From Rikenellaceae bacterium (GTDB lineage: Bacteria; Bacteroidota; Bacteroidia; Bacteroidales; Rikenellaceae), in the NCBI GenBank assembly GCA_015060075.1, contig SUZE01000005.1, positions 35,100-99,099 of the forward strand: a stretch of DNA of 64,000 nt, in the 5' to 3' direction. Numbering within the stretch: the first letter of the stretch is position 1; each line of letters begins with the position of its first letter. A program made the translations under genes and the position numbers. Shown piece after piece: positions 38,890 through 48,617 of this stretch. The notes beneath the pieces are model-generated. The model saw only the letters and a program-made list of their open reading frames with translations, had not been told where the DNA came from and made no database searches.

Positions 38890-41800
38890 TTACTCCTTCT
38901 GACAACGAGCCGGCAATGCATAAGCCGGTCCATAGCCACCATTTGTACCACTTACATCGACTTGACCCGAATAGGTCTTAGTGTAGATATATGTTCGGCA
39001 ATTATATTGTCCCATAGGCATACCGGTAAGCATATATCCGTTAGCACCTACATCACGATAACCTCCCGTAGTCGGATAACGATATCCCACGAACGGATAC
39101 CATGCCCTATCGAAATAGGTTTTGTTGAATACAATTCCGTAGTTGTCGAACGATGCCTCACTATTCGAGAAGTTTATATTTCCGCCACCCTCGCCGTAGG
39201 TATATCCGTAGTGTGTTCCTCCAACCAAATATCCCCAAGCATGGTGGAATGGTGTTCGGTAGCCCGGAGGGCATGGGTCATGCATCGTCTTGGAGAAGGT
39301 TTGTCCCTGAATTGAGTAGTCCTTTACGGCATATCCCCAAAGTGCCACATTGGTATATCCATCTGCAAAACTTGCAGGGAACCAACCGCAAGTAGTATTT
39401 CCACAGAGCGTTGTACTCTTGTAGAAGGTCATAGGATTCTGTGTTACAACAGGTATGGTTGCGGCATCGGCAGTGTCAATATCGGTACGGCTCGACCACT
39501 CACCCGTCATATAATCCTTCACCCAATATTGTGATGATTTGGGTTTTCCGCTAACCGTTTCCGTTCCTGCTCTATATGATGGCGCACCCATAATAGGGTC
39601 TTTACGCCCCCACTGATAGTAGAAACCGTAGGTTGTCATTCGTTCCGTCTCGTTTGCAAACGAGATTGTCGAGCCACTTGTATTTGGAGCCGTTGTCGCA
39701 CCCAAAAATCTATCCATCAAGGTATAGTTACCCGTAATCAAGTCGGCGGGTTTGTCGGTAAACCAAATATGCCACGACCACAAAATCTCACCATCGACAT
39801 CATACGCCGCCAGACCGACATTACCCTCGTGATAATTTCCGACATAGAAGGTAACATAACCCTCCTCGTCAGGCTCACCATTGTTGAGGAGTTGCAGCGG
39901 CATAAAATTCTCTATATCGCTCTCATTGCCCGTAACCTCCGTGAAGTCACCCTGCCACCACAACAAATCGACCTTCGCAGGGGCAATCGTAGTCGAAAGA
40001 CCGCCATTTATCTCGGCGGTTGTCGTACCTCCGAGTGGCAGCAGGCTACCTACACCATTACCTCGCACGGTCGCCTTGAATTTGTAGTAACCAGCACGAT
40101 GTACCATATAACTGTTTGCCGTTTGCGAAGCACTCAAATCGGTAACAATCGCTGTGGAGTGCGCCGACACACAACGCACCGGCAAAGCTCTATTACGCTG
40201 GCTGCCGTAAGCGTTCCAACTCGACACTCCACTCGCCGTATATTGCAATTCGTATGGCTCATTTGTGGTGCGCAAATCGACAACACTCGACCACAAGCGT
40301 ACTACATCGCGATATATATTCTCCGAGCCATCGCTCTCGATTGAGCCTTGGAACGGATACCACACATTGTTCGATGCGACAGATAGGTTTACACCCGAGC
40401 CACTATGCCAACCACCCGGCTTCTCGTAGCCTGCAATATTCTGCCATACACGGATATCGGCGACCATATATCCCGGAGGACAAGGGTCGTAAATTGTCTT
40501 TTCGAGGTCGGTATACTCGTTTTGATAGCCCCAAAGAGCATTGTTTTGTGTTGCCAACCAATCATTTTGCGAGGTATTGCCACTGCCATACAGGGTTGTC
40601 GGATTTGCCACCGCCTCCTCTACTGTTGCTACCGTTGCAGGGTTGCTCGGTACCTTTGACACTGCACCATACACTCCCGATGAAGCCGACTTGAATGGTG
40701 TCGGTCTGCCCCACTGGTAGTACAATCCGTCCATACCATTTGCACTATCAGGCACTGACGATACAGCACCAAGGTTTCTGTCATGGACAATATAGCCGTT
40801 AGGATATCCCTGCGTCCTAACACGGTCTGTAAGCCAGATATGCCAAGTCCACAAGATATTGCCGCCCTCCTCATCGTAGGCTGCAATGACAACATTACCC
40901 TCCGACAACAGACGCTTATCCTCCAAATTATCAGGGTTACCCTGCACATGGAACAAGACTCTGTTGTGCGACAACTCGTGAAGGTCGAGCGTAAGAGCCT
41001 TGCGCTGCACTCCATCAATCGTAATCATCGGCGTATCGTCCCACAAGATGTCAACATACTTCGGAGCAAGCGATGTGTCACCACCTCCGACCAACGAGCT
41101 ATCGCCGTTACCCTTGACCGTAGCATCAAAGCAATAGCCATAATTTGCCGAATTTATGATATAGGAGTTGGCTGTTTCGTAGTTCGAGAGGTTGTAGAAC
41201 ATATCCACCTCAACCTCTTGCTCTATAACATCTTCATATCGTTTCCACTCGCCCACCGAAACATCGGGGTTGATATATCCGTGATTCGAGAAGCGAAGCA
41301 CAATATCGTAGGCATAGCCAGCCTTGAAGTTTCGGGCGATGGATACTCGCTGACGAGCCTCCGCCTTGCTTGTGGCGAGGCTTATATTGAGCACTCCGTC
41401 AGCAGGAGGTGCCGCCACACACTTCGCAACCATACGGCGGTTTGCCAAACCGACAGGAATCTTATCCCCTGCATCGAAGAAGATATTGTTGTTCGGGTCC
41501 GAGAGATATAGTGTTTCACGCCCCTCATACGCTATGCCGAACTCCTCCGAGCCATCTTTCGGCAGTGTTAGGATACACGATGTCGGCAAATCCTCGATAT
41601 TCATATCTTCAAGCACACCCCACGATGCCGATTGTGTTCCATCCTCCTCCTGCATCGAGTAGACATAGATGCGATAGATACAGAGAGCATGGTTGAACTC
41701 CATCACATCGAAGCCGTCACTATGCGAGCCCGTCACAACATCTCCGTACATAATATCCGAGTCGCCCGTAATCGGAATCTTTACGGTTGTAGCCTCTCCA

Positions 41801-42261
41801 TTCGAAGAGTATTCGTAACCCTCCTCGCTCGGCAACCAAGGTTGCCATGCCACATACTTGACATAGTCGGTCGTGTTGTAGAAGAATTGAGCCGAGCTTG
41901 TAAAGGTTATATCACGAATATAGCTATTCGCCGCATTCGGCTGCCCCATCTCGGCAAGTATCGGCTCATCACAGTTGAGGAAGTCGGGATATGACGGTGT
42001 ATGCAACTCATCGATACGAGCCATTCCCAACATCATCATCGTATCGGTCGCAGCATCTATGATGCCGCTTGTCGAATTGGCGTTGCCTCGTGTTGCCGAC
42101 TGTGATGAATATACCAGATTGGGTGAGTAGCCTACATCTGCCCACAGGCGCACCTCCATAGGGTTGCGTGCCGATGTTTCGAGGGTACTATCATTAAGAC
42201 AACCCACCGCCATCACAGCCGCAACCAACAACAAAAGTATATTCTTGATAATCGCTCTCAT
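38890..42261 (-). CDS. Giant modular surface lipoprotein with two WHIW modules
   Basis: 1123 aa with lipobox AVGC (Cys 21). An N-terminal fimbrillin-like region (about 25-350) is followed by two tandem modules of about 360 residues. Each runs ANSYI/M, GYCFDATVKGNG or YYKFKATVRGNG, LWTWHIWLTD or LWSWHIWFTD, HDRNLGA or MDRFLGATT, YYQWGRPTP or YYQWGRKDP, and DPCPPGYM or DPCPPGYRTP. It lies 11 nt before the downstream giant gene. It probably assembles with the fimbria; the ligand is unknown. Confidence 0.65.
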   Translation of the reverse strand: MRAIIKNILLLLVAAVMAVGCLNDSTLETSARNPMEVRLWADVGYSPNLVYSSQSATRGNANSTSGIIDAATDTMMMLGMARIDELHTPSYPDFLNCDEPILAEMGQPNAANSYIRDITFTSSAQFFYNTTDYVKYVAWQPWLPSEEGYEYSSNGEATTVKIPITGDSDIMYGDVVTGSHSDGFDVMEFNHALCIYRIYVYSMQEEDGTQSASWGVLEDMNIEDLPTSCILTLPKDGSEEFGIAYEGRETLYLSDPNNNIFFDAGDKIPVGLANRRMVAKCVAAPPADGVLNISLATSKAEARQRVSIARNFKAGYAYDIVLRFSNHGYINPDVSVGEWKRYEDVIEQEVEVDMFYNLSNYETANSYIINSANYGYCFDATVKGNGDSSLVGGGDTSLAPKYVDILWDDTPMITIDGVQRKALTLDLHELSHNRVLFHVQGNPDNLEDKRLLSEGNVVIAAYDEEGGNILWTWHIWLTDRVRTQGYPNGYIVHDRNLGAVSSVPDSANGMDGLYYQWGRPTPFKSASSGVYGAVSKVPSNPATVATVEEAVANPTTLYGSGNTSQNDWLATQNNALWGYQNEYTDLEKTIYDPCPPGYMVADIRVWQNIAGYEKPGGWHSGSGVNLSVASNNVWYPFQGSIESDGSENIYRDVVRLWSSVVDLRTTNEPYELQYTASGVSSWNAYGSQRNRALPVRCVSAHSTAIVTDLSASQTANSYMVHRAGYYKFKATVRGNGVGSLLPLGGTTTAEINGGLSTTIAPAKVDLLWWQGDFTEVTGNESDIENFMPLQLLNNGEPDEEGYVTFYVGNYHEGNVGLAAYDVDGEILWSWHIWFTDKPADLITGNYTLMDRFLGATTAPNTSGSTISFANETERMTTYGFYYQWGRKDPIMGAPSYRAGTETVSGKPKSSQYWVKDYMTGEWSSRTDIDTADAATIPVVTQNPMTFYKSTTLCGNTTCGWFPASFADGYTNVALWGYAVKDYSIQGQTFSKTMHDPCPPGYRTPFHHAWGYLVGGTHYGYTYGEGGGNINFSNSEASFDNYGIVFNKTYFDRAWYPFVGYRYPTTGGYRDVGANGYMLTGMPMGQYNCRTYIYTKTYSGQVDVSGTNGGYGPAYALPARCQKE

Positions 42262-42276
42262 CTCCTTTCACCTCCT

Positions 42277-43293
42277 CTATTTAATCTCCGGCAACACCGT
42301 TCCCTCGATATAATCGACATCTTTCCACTCGGCAACCACGCCTTCGAGGTTTACTCCCGAATCGACCGTTGCCGTATAGACAATGCGGTGTCCCGATTGG
42401 TAGTTCACCGGCTGGTAGTTGTAGAGTTGAAACTCCTCCTTATGCGTTACGAAGTTATCCGGACTCTCTGCACTTACCTTCTCGTTCACCTCGTACTCTA
42501 TCGTCAATTTTGCATTTGCCGTCAGCTGTTGCGGCAGACACATTATAGCCATACGAGCCTCGGTATTTTCGCGCTCATCGCCAATCACAACCGTTGCGGT
42601 AGGCTCAAATGTATATACCACATCATTGCTACCCGACAACGACACCTCCCACACATTGCGATTGCCCGAATTGGCTATCGCCTGCGATGTACACTTCATT
42701 GAGCCTTGGGTATAGATATTTTCGAAGGTCATTTTCGTAAGTCGTGCATCGAACATATTGCCACGCACAACATATATCTCCACCAGCGACATCGCATGTT
42801 CGAGATAGAGTTGCACGATTGGCTTCATCGCTCCGTCTGCCACCTTGAACGAATAGGAGAGCAGATAGTCAATCATCGCCTCCTCGTTGTAGGTCGTAGG
42901 TTGTTGTACCGCTATTTCGAGTCCATCTTTGCCACTGTCGATGGTCAAACCGTTAAGCGTATTGTAGGCGTAGCCGTGGAACGAATAGTTGCTACCCTCC
43001 ACCCAATTGCGCTTGGTCGAGGAGAACCACTTTCCCGTAGCGGCATCACGCGTGATGGCAACATTGTTGAAAATTTTTGTGGAGTTGTTCTGCACACCAC
43101 AAACATAAACACTACCAACGCCATTGTCGATATCAGTCTGGTTCAATGCACCACGAAACACATGCTCGGCATTGAAAGTTATCTCCTTCGTACCGCCAAC
43201 CATCACATCGTCATTGTTACTGCACGCCACCGACAACAATGCAAGAAGTAGCGCAAAAAGCGGTGTAAAAAGTATTTGAAATGCTCTCTTCAT
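42277..43293 (-). CDS. Fimbrillin family lipoprotein (minor subunit)
   Basis: A 338-aa lipoprotein, lipobox SVAC (Cys 24), with a two-domain fimbrillin fold: EITFNAEHVFRGALNQ near the N-terminus (donor-strand A1 region with an Arg cleavage candidate) and the family segment LLSYSFKVADG...LEHAMSLVEI. The C-terminus WKDVDYIEGTVLPEIK would supply a donor strand. Genes on both sides are 15 nt or closer, so it is in one operon with the giant lipoproteins. Confidence 0.75.
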   Translation of the reverse strand: MKRAFQILFTPLFALLLALLSVACSNNDDVMVGGTKEITFNAEHVFRGALNQTDIDNGVGSVYVCGVQNNSTKIFNNVAITRDAATGKWFSSTKRNWVEGSNYSFHGYAYNTLNGLTIDSGKDGLEIAVQQPTTYNEEAMIDYLLSYSFKVADGAMKPIVQLYLEHAMSLVEIYVVRGNMFDARLTKMTFENIYTQGSMKCTSQAIANSGNRNVWEVSLSGSNDVVYTFEPTATVVIGDERENTEARMAIMCLPQQLTANAKLTIEYEVNEKVSAESPDNFVTHKEEFQLYNYQPVNYQSGHRIVYTATVDSGVNLEGVVAEWKDVDYIEGTVLPEIK

Positions 43294-43304
43294 TCTCTCC
43301 TCTC

Positions 43305-44267
43305 CTACAAATCAACAAAGTGGTCAATCCAATCCACCACTCTCACCTCGGTAGTGATGGTGTTGTCGGTAATTGTCAGGTTATATTCGTACTTCTCACC
43401 CGCCTTCCACTCGGTAGGGGTTGTACCTCCAAGCCAGCCGAGTTCGATATTTCGTATGGCATACTCCGCATCGCCCTCCTTGATATACTCCAAGTGGAGC
43501 GTTATCGCCGTTTTGTACACTGTTTGAGGCAAAACCAACAACACCTGCTCGTTATAGAGTGGGTATTTCACATTCAGGTTTACCGGCAGGCCACCGCTTG
43601 GCAAGGTACATATACCGCCAAAAGGTTGGTCATAGTCGCTGTCGCCTATTGTCGTGCCGTCAAAAGTCCACTTTGCAACGCCCTTCGAGTCGAAGGTAAA
43701 ATCTCCTCTGTTTTGCAGCCCCACAAGGCGAATATTACGAACATCTTTCAGCACTTGGCTCGAAGCATTTATCAGGTTGAACTGAACACAGGTACAAGCG
43801 TGACGGAAGTGTAGCGGAACGGTCGAATAATCCTCGTTATCTTTGAGGTCACGCTCTGCCGAGGCGTAGAGGATATCGTGACCACCCGTATATCCCATAT
43901 AGTCATCAATCGTACATACGCCACTCTCATCATCAAATGAGGTACGAGGCAGGCTATATGGTGATACGGCACAGAAGCGGTATGATGCATTCATAATCCA
44001 ATACTGCGGAATAGCGTAGTCCCAACCCGGCAGTGTTGCATCGTAGTATAGACGCTCAGCATCGAACACTCGGGCAGTACCGCCATCAAGGGTATATGCT
44101 CCGTAGAGTTTCAACTCCTCCTTCTGTAAATCTTCGATGCCCGTAATAAACGAGCGATTATCTACCTGCGAAGCAAAACCTATTTTGCGTGGACCCTCAA
44201 TCGGCTCCGAGTGGTCGCAACCACTCAAAACCAACATCATCAACACTATTATCAATACCTTGCGCAT
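43305..44267 (-). CDS. Fimbrillin family lipoprotein (minor subunit)
   Basis: 320 aa, lipobox VLSGC (Cys 17), then IGFASQVDNRSF, typical of Mfa-like/FimA-like proteins, and DILYASAERDL plus PLHFRHACTCVQFNL, the conserved fimbrillin HA-motif region. It ends VVDWIDHFVDL. It is separated from the next downstream gene by 11 nt and from the upstream fimbrillin by a 308-bp gap with hairpins. Confidence 0.75.
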   Translation of the reverse strand: MRKVLIIVLMMLVLSGCDHSEPIEGPRKIGFASQVDNRSFITGIEDLQKEELKLYGAYTLDGGTARVFDAERLYYDATLPGWDYAIPQYWIMNASYRFCAVSPYSLPRTSFDDESGVCTIDDYMGYTGGHDILYASAERDLKDNEDYSTVPLHFRHACTCVQFNLINASSQVLKDVRNIRLVGLQNRGDFTFDSKGVAKWTFDGTTIGDSDYDQPFGGICTLPSGGLPVNLNVKYPLYNEQVLLVLPQTVYKTAITLHLEYIKEGDAEYAIRNIELGWLGGTTPTEWKAGEKYEYNLTITDNTITTEVRVVDWIDHFVDL

Positions 44268-44575
44268 AAACTTTTTTGCTTTTAGCCATTAGCCTTTGGC
44301 CATTGGCTTTTTATTTTTTTTGTGGCAACGAATGGCAACGAATGGCATTCGTTCGCTAACGCTCTCTTAATGACAATTAATGGCAAGGAGTAATAACAAC
44401 CTTCTCCGACCCGCCATTCAGCAGTCATTAGACTGCGATTGCCATTCAGGGCTGAAAGCCCGAATGCCATTAAATGCCATTTTTGTTGTCGCACGAAAAG
44501 TTCTCAGCTTTCCGTTTTCCGTTCGTTAGTACCCGCAGGGGCGGTCAAGCCCCTACGGATTAAAGTTGTTAGAGA
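44268..44575 (-). other. Intergenic region with hairpins between fimbrillin genes
   Basis: No gene is supported. The stretch 44320-44490 is full of AATGGCA/TGCCATT repeats that could pair with each other. A hairpin CCGCAGGGGC (44533-44542)/GCCCCTACGG (44549-44558, one mismatch) lies 17 nt after the stop of the upstream fimbrillin. It lacks a U-run on the minus strand, so it may slow or protect the transcript end and lower expression of the minor subunits compared with the first fimbrillin. Confidence 0.5.
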
Positions 44576-45559
44576 TTAGATAACAATCTGTGAGCCACTA
44601 TTAACATCTTCCGGCTCCCAATTATCAACTGTGCAGTTGAAGAGAATCTCGTTGATGTTAACATTGAACTTGTAGGTATACTTCTTACCCATCTCCCATG
44701 CACCATAAGCCGAGAGGTCAACGGTCTTAGTCTCCTTGTGACCATTCACGGTATAGGTAATAACCATGCTTGTCTGGTGGTCCATAGGGATAATAAGGAG
44801 TGGTACAGGCGAGTATGGAGTGTCGTGTGTAAGAATTGCTGCCAACTCGGAATCCTCAATTCCCGAAACCAAAAGATCCTTCAAGAAGAAACGATTTTCA
44901 AAAGTATTAACACTGCTCCACTCTGCATCGCTCTCTGCGCCATCGTGTGGGGTAATGGTCAAGGTACCAACAAATGGAACTTGCTCCAATCTTACCGAGT
45001 TGAGCACAACCTCAGCTGCCGACTCCGACTTTACAAACTCGATATTAATTTGAGTCAATGCGTGATGGAAGGTCATTGACTGAGGGTCAGTCTTTGGAGC
45101 AGCAACCGTAAGAAGGTCGCTATAAAGGACATCGTGCTGGTCCTTGATATTGTTCGAAATTGACGAAACCACGAGTTTTTCAATTCTACCGGTTGTAGCA
45201 TTGATGCTGGAAGCATAGTCAGCAGCATTTGGGTATGGGCAGAATCCAAGGAAATCTACATTACCACCATTTGGCCAGTAGTATGGAGTCTCACCACGCC
45301 AACTGCTGAGACCGTTATCGTAGACAAACTTTGCCTTGTCGAAACGGAGTTTGTACTTATCACTACCATCTTCCGGGTCGTCCCAAACGGCAGTTACTGC
45401 AATTGGATAGTTAAAGTCTGTCTGACTCTGGATAATTCCACGCGTTACAGCCGACTTGAAAACCAGCTCCTGCATTCCACCAGTGTAAACCTCTTCGGTT
45501 TGAACACAACTGCTCAACGATACCATCGCTGCCGCAGCAAATAAAAACATCTTTTTCAT
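44576..45559 (-). CDS. Fimbrillin family lipoprotein (candidate major subunit)
   Basis: 327 aa, lipobox SLSSC (Cys 18). ELVFKSAVTRGIIQSQ contains an Arg that could be the gingipain-type cleavage point of the A1 strand; VLYSDLLTVAAP and MTFHHALTQINIEFV are the fimbrillin core motifs, and the end NCTVDNWEPEDVNSGSQIVI matches the donor strand of shaft subunits. Its long AT-rich leader and following hairpin set it apart from the minor subunits, which is why I prefer it as shaft protein. Confidence 0.75.
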   Translation of the reverse strand: MKKMFLFAAAAMVSLSSCVQTEEVYTGGMQELVFKSAVTRGIIQSQTDFNYPIAVTAVWDDPEDGSDKYKLRFDKAKFVYDNGLSSWRGETPYYWPNGGNVDFLGFCPYPNAADYASSINATTGRIEKLVVSSISNNIKDQHDVLYSDLLTVAAPKTDPQSMTFHHALTQINIEFVKSESAAEVVLNSVRLEQVPFVGTLTITPHDGAESDAEWSSVNTFENRFFLKDLLVSGIEDSELAAILTHDTPYSPVPLLIIPMDHQTSMVITYTVNGHKETKTVDLSAYGAWEMGKKYTYKFNVNINEILFNCTVDNWEPEDVNSGSQIVI

Positions 45560-45737
45560 AACTTAAAAGTTTTTGAAAGTTAATAAATAATTTGGTTTAA
45601 AAATAGTAAAAATTTGTTGTTTGTAAAAATTGTTTAATTGTTTTTGTTAATGTTTTCTCGTTTTTGTTCTCTCTTTTTCTCGTTTGTTTAAGGTTTTATG
45701 TTTGTTTTTTAGTTTTCCGCTTTTCAAACTCCTACCC
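45560..45737 (-). promoter_or_regulatory. AT-rich leader of the candidate major fimbrillin
   Basis: About 150 bp rich in A on the sense strand, with repeated AACAAA/AAAACG blocks and no hairpin. No box matches both -33 and -7 consensus; TAACTTTC near 45579 is the nearest. It could be a long unstructured 5' leader or a promoter of another type. Confidence 0.35.
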
Positions 45738-46173
45738 TTGTCACGGCGCAACCCTTTCTGGGGGTTACTGGGGGCGGGCGTTCCGCCCTTACTGGGGGCG
45801 CTCACTCTGTTCGCTTACTGGGGTGCGCTAAAAGTTTTTAACTACTCTCTACTCACTAATTAAAAGTTTTCCGCTTTATTTCCTCCCCTAAGTTAGGGGA
45901 GGTGCCCGTTAGGGCGGTGGGGTCTGTTAGTTTTGTGGAAACTCCCACCGTTGTCACGGCGCAACCCTTTCTGGGGGTTACTGGGGGCGGGCGTTCCGCC
46001 CTTACTGGGGGCACTCACTCTGTTCGCTTACTGGGGTGCGCTAAAAGTTTTTAACTACTCTCTACTCACTAATTAAAAGTTTTCCGCTTTATTTCCTCCC
46101 CTAAGTTAGGGGAGGTGCCCGTTAGGGCGGTGGGGTCTGTCACTCTCGTCTCTCGTCTCTCGTCTCTCGTCTA
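45738..46173 (+). repeat. Composite repeat as an almost perfect tandem duplication (period 213 bp) plus CTCGTCT tract
   Basis: Positions 45738-45927 and 45951-46140 (190 bp each) differ at one position that I can see (GGGGGCGCTC versus GGGGGCACTC). Each holds TCACGGCGCAACC, the hairpin GGGCGttcCGCCC, GGGGTGCGCTAAAAG and the palindrome CCTCCCCTAA-g-TTAGGGGAGG. CTCTCGTC units follow (46143-46172) and abut the stop codon of the DUF5119-type gene (46171-46173). It separates the fimbrial accessory genes from the fimbrillins. Confidence 0.9.
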
Positions 46174-47127
46174 TATATCTATATCATACTCATACTCTTT
46201 CCAATCATCTACCTCCGGTGCAAATCCTCCACCGACCTCCGGCTTCGGAATATCAATATCGGCATTTATCACAATCTTCCTCTCCGTATTGTCTATCATC
46301 TGGTCCGATATATCAAAATTACTCATATAAGGGTGTCCCTCACTGTCGAGGAAGAGGATACTCAACAACGCTGTATCGCCACTTGTGGTTTCACGACCAA
46401 AGGTCTCGAACTGTGTTGTCAAAACCATACTGCGGCGTTGTGCGCTCACCACATCAAAGTAGAGCGCCACAGGCTCGGTCGAATCTTTATCGGTTGCGAT
46501 AAAGTGTGTCCCCACCTGTCCCGATATCATCATCGATACCGAGCCAACCCACTCCATACCTGTAACGCCATTAATCTCCACCGACCAACTCTCGACTACC
46601 GTCTTGGCAGTGGTAGAAATGACAAATACCTCATTGGTGATATGTCGTGGGATATGCAGATTCTCTTCACGAGCCACAAAGAGGTGTCCCGGAGTCAGGC
46701 GAATATCATCGTACGAAGGACGGGTATCTCCACGAGATTGCAGATATCGTGTAAATCGGCTGCGTTGCCACTCGCTAATCTCATCGGTATATGCCTCCAT
46801 ATCAAACCACGAATAGGCCTTGCGCACAAATGTTTCACCCGCTTCGAGATTATAGACCACCATATCGACATCTCCATACGGAGCGAAGATGTAACCACCC
46901 TCTGACGACACAAAGTCGTGGCTCAAATACTCCTTTGTCACCGCATCGAAGAACGCCACACGCATCAAACCCGGCTCCTTCTCTCCAACCTCATAGTTCA
47001 CAATGTTACGGTCTATGTGGAGGTCGAGATAGACACGCAGATACTCCTCCTCAATCGGACGGCGTTGGCACGCCACCGAGAGAAGAGCCACTACGGCAAC
47101 AAGCAGTATGTATCGTAACCTACTCAT
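46171..47127 (-). CDS. DUF5119-type fimbrial accessory lipoprotein
   Basis: 318 aa with lipobox SVAC (Cys 20) followed by QRRPIEEEYLRVYLDLHIDRN. Such proteins (DUF5119 or FimB/Mfa2-like) occur in Bacteroidales fimbrial operons and may anchor or cap the fibre. It overlaps the upstream outer-membrane gene by 8 bp. It ends DWKEYEYDIDI. The assignment rests on the N-terminal pattern and context. Confidence 0.65.
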   Translation of the reverse strand: MSRLRYILLVAVVALLSVACQRRPIEEEYLRVYLDLHIDRNIVNYEVGEKEPGLMRVAFFDAVTKEYLSHDFVSSEGGYIFAPYGDVDMVVYNLEAGETFVRKAYSWFDMEAYTDEISEWQRSRFTRYLQSRGDTRPSYDDIRLTPGHLFVAREENLHIPRHITNEVFVISTTAKTVVESWSVEINGVTGMEWVGSVSMMISGQVGTHFIATDKDSTEPVALYFDVVSAQRRSMVLTTQFETFGRETTSGDTALLSILFLDSEGHPYMSNFDISDQMIDNTERKIVINADIDIPKPEVGGGFAPEVDDWKEYEYDIDI

Positions 47128-48529
47128 CGCCTCGGTGTTTGTCGTTTGGTTTAACTTTTTGGAAAATTGGCACTACGAGCGAAACATTCGCCTTCGTAGG
47201 ACCGAAGAAGCCCACCTTCTTGGTTATCTTGTCGCTGATAAGCGGACCTTGCGCCTCGATAACGGTATATTTTCGAGCCAACGAATAGATATAGCCCACG
47301 CCGAGCGAGAACTCCAAGTGAATCTGCTTGCGCTTACCCACCGCCATTGCGTAGGTGTAGTCCACTCCTACATTCATAAACTCGCCTTGGTGTCCGTGGT
47401 AGTTGCGCTCGAAATCGTAGTAGCCCATATAGCCATATACCCCTACCGAGTGACCTTGCAGGCGGTCAAGCACCGTGCGGTTGCGACCAAACCAATAGCG
47501 CCCCTCAACGCCCCAAGCCAACAACTCGAAGCAGTTTTTGTTGTCGCGCTTAGGCCATATCCACGGGAAGTAGTAGTCGGCACCCACCGACCAATGCGTT
47601 CCGATAGGCACCTCGACACCTACATTCAACGCCGGCACAAGCAGATTCGAGCGCACGGCAACAACAGGCTTGCGTGGTGTGGCGGTTTGCTCTTGCAGAG
47701 TCGGTTGCTCCTGCGGCTCTTCTTGTGGCTCAATCTTCAACTTGTCGATTGATATGGCAACAGGCTTGACTATCTCGATTGGCTCATGAAGTACAGATGG
47801 CTTCGCTGTAAATATCAGCATATCCTCCCTAATCGGAGCAAGAACAGATTGGAATTTCAGCGAAGGGGATTTAGGAGCCAAATCATCTATCTCGACAATA
47901 TGAATCATGGCGGCATTTCGTGCCGTTGCCATAAAGTCCCTTACCAATACTCGCCAAGTCTTACCGCCATCAAGTTGTTGCAGCTGTCGCTCCTTGTGGT
48001 CGTTTGCCATATCGGAGTCGATTATCGCAATCACTTGGTCACGATTTGGCTCATGGTAGTTCTTCTTGATATAAGATTTGAATGTGCGCCAATCTTCGCC
48101 TGCCGAAATTACATAGATGTGCAGCTTTTCGCCACCCTCCATCTTGGCAATAATATCACGCAGAGCCTCGGCTCTTCGCAAGGCAAGGCGATTGTTGTAC
48201 TCCTCATTACCCACCGGCGAAGCAGCACCCTCAATAACTATTGTACGAATATTGCTCTCCTCTGACGAAAGGTCCTTTACAGCTTCAACGATGGCTGTGT
48301 ATGCTTCGCCGTTGTTGGCGTAATCCCAGCGAGGTACAGCCTTGTTATTCTCGTATCGAATAGATATATTTTGCAGATTGTTGGTTACATTGAGGCTGAT
48401 TTGCTCGTGCGCCTCATGCGTGCGCATGAAGAGAGAGCCGAGATTTTTCTCCTCGGCACCTTGCGCTACCATACACGAAAACAGCAACGCAAAAAAATGA
48501 AAAAATCGTATTTTCCCCACTAACCTCAT
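47120..48529 (-). CDS. OmpA-like / DUF3575 outer-membrane protein
   Basis: 469 aa: signal peptide (about 1-24), an OmpA-like periplasmic domain (about 90-150, with IRTIVIEGAASPVGNEEYNN and LALRRAEALRDII), a Pro/Glu/Gln-rich linker (EPQEEPQEQPTLQEQ) and a C-terminal DUF3575 beta-barrel (VGADYYFPWIWP, WGVEGRYWFGRNR). It is the first gene of the fimbrial operon, a position typical for DUF3575 proteins, and is likely an anchor linked to peptidoglycan. Confidence 0.75.
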   Translation of the reverse strand: MRLVGKIRFFHFFALLFSCMVAQGAEEKNLGSLFMRTHEAHEQISLNVTNNLQNISIRYENNKAVPRWDYANNGEAYTAIVEAVKDLSSEESNIRTIVIEGAASPVGNEEYNNRLALRRAEALRDIIAKMEGGEKLHIYVISAGEDWRTFKSYIKKNYHEPNRDQVIAIIDSDMANDHKERQLQQLDGGKTWRVLVRDFMATARNAAMIHIVEIDDLAPKSPSLKFQSVLAPIREDMLIFTAKPSVLHEPIEIVKPVAISIDKLKIEPQEEPQEQPTLQEQTATPRKPVVAVRSNLLVPALNVGVEVPIGTHWSVGADYYFPWIWPKRDNKNCFELLAWGVEGRYWFGRNRTVLDRLQGHSVGVYGYMGYYDFERNYHGHQGEFMNVGVDYTYAMAVGKRKQIHLEFSLGVGYIYSLARKYTVIEAQGPLISDKITKKVGFFGPTKANVSLVVPIFQKVKPNDKHRGDE

Positions 48530-48586
48530 TGCGCACCAGTTGCAACAGAGCCACCCATTTCTCCTCTATCGCAACCATAATCTCCG

Positions 48587-48617
48587 CAAAGGTAGCATTT
48601 CCCTCTGAAAAACACAA
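48587..48617 (-). promoter_or_regulatory. Promoter of the fimbrial operon
   Basis: TACCTTTG (48587-48594, minus strand) fits the -7 consensus; TTGT stands about 19 nt upstream. It is about 58 bp before the ATG of the OmpA/DUF3575 gene and touches the palindrome at 48616-48638. Confidence 0.5.

Noticed and set aside
44282..44494. A 70-codon leftward frame between fimbrillin genes
   Set aside because: It runs through AATGGCA/TGCCATT repeat sequence and has no ribosome site or plausible fold; more likely a dispersed intergenic sequence.
35270..48529. An invertible promoter controlling the fimbrial locus
   Set aside because: I found no pair of short inverted repeats flanking a promoter and no invertase gene; the repeats present are direct.
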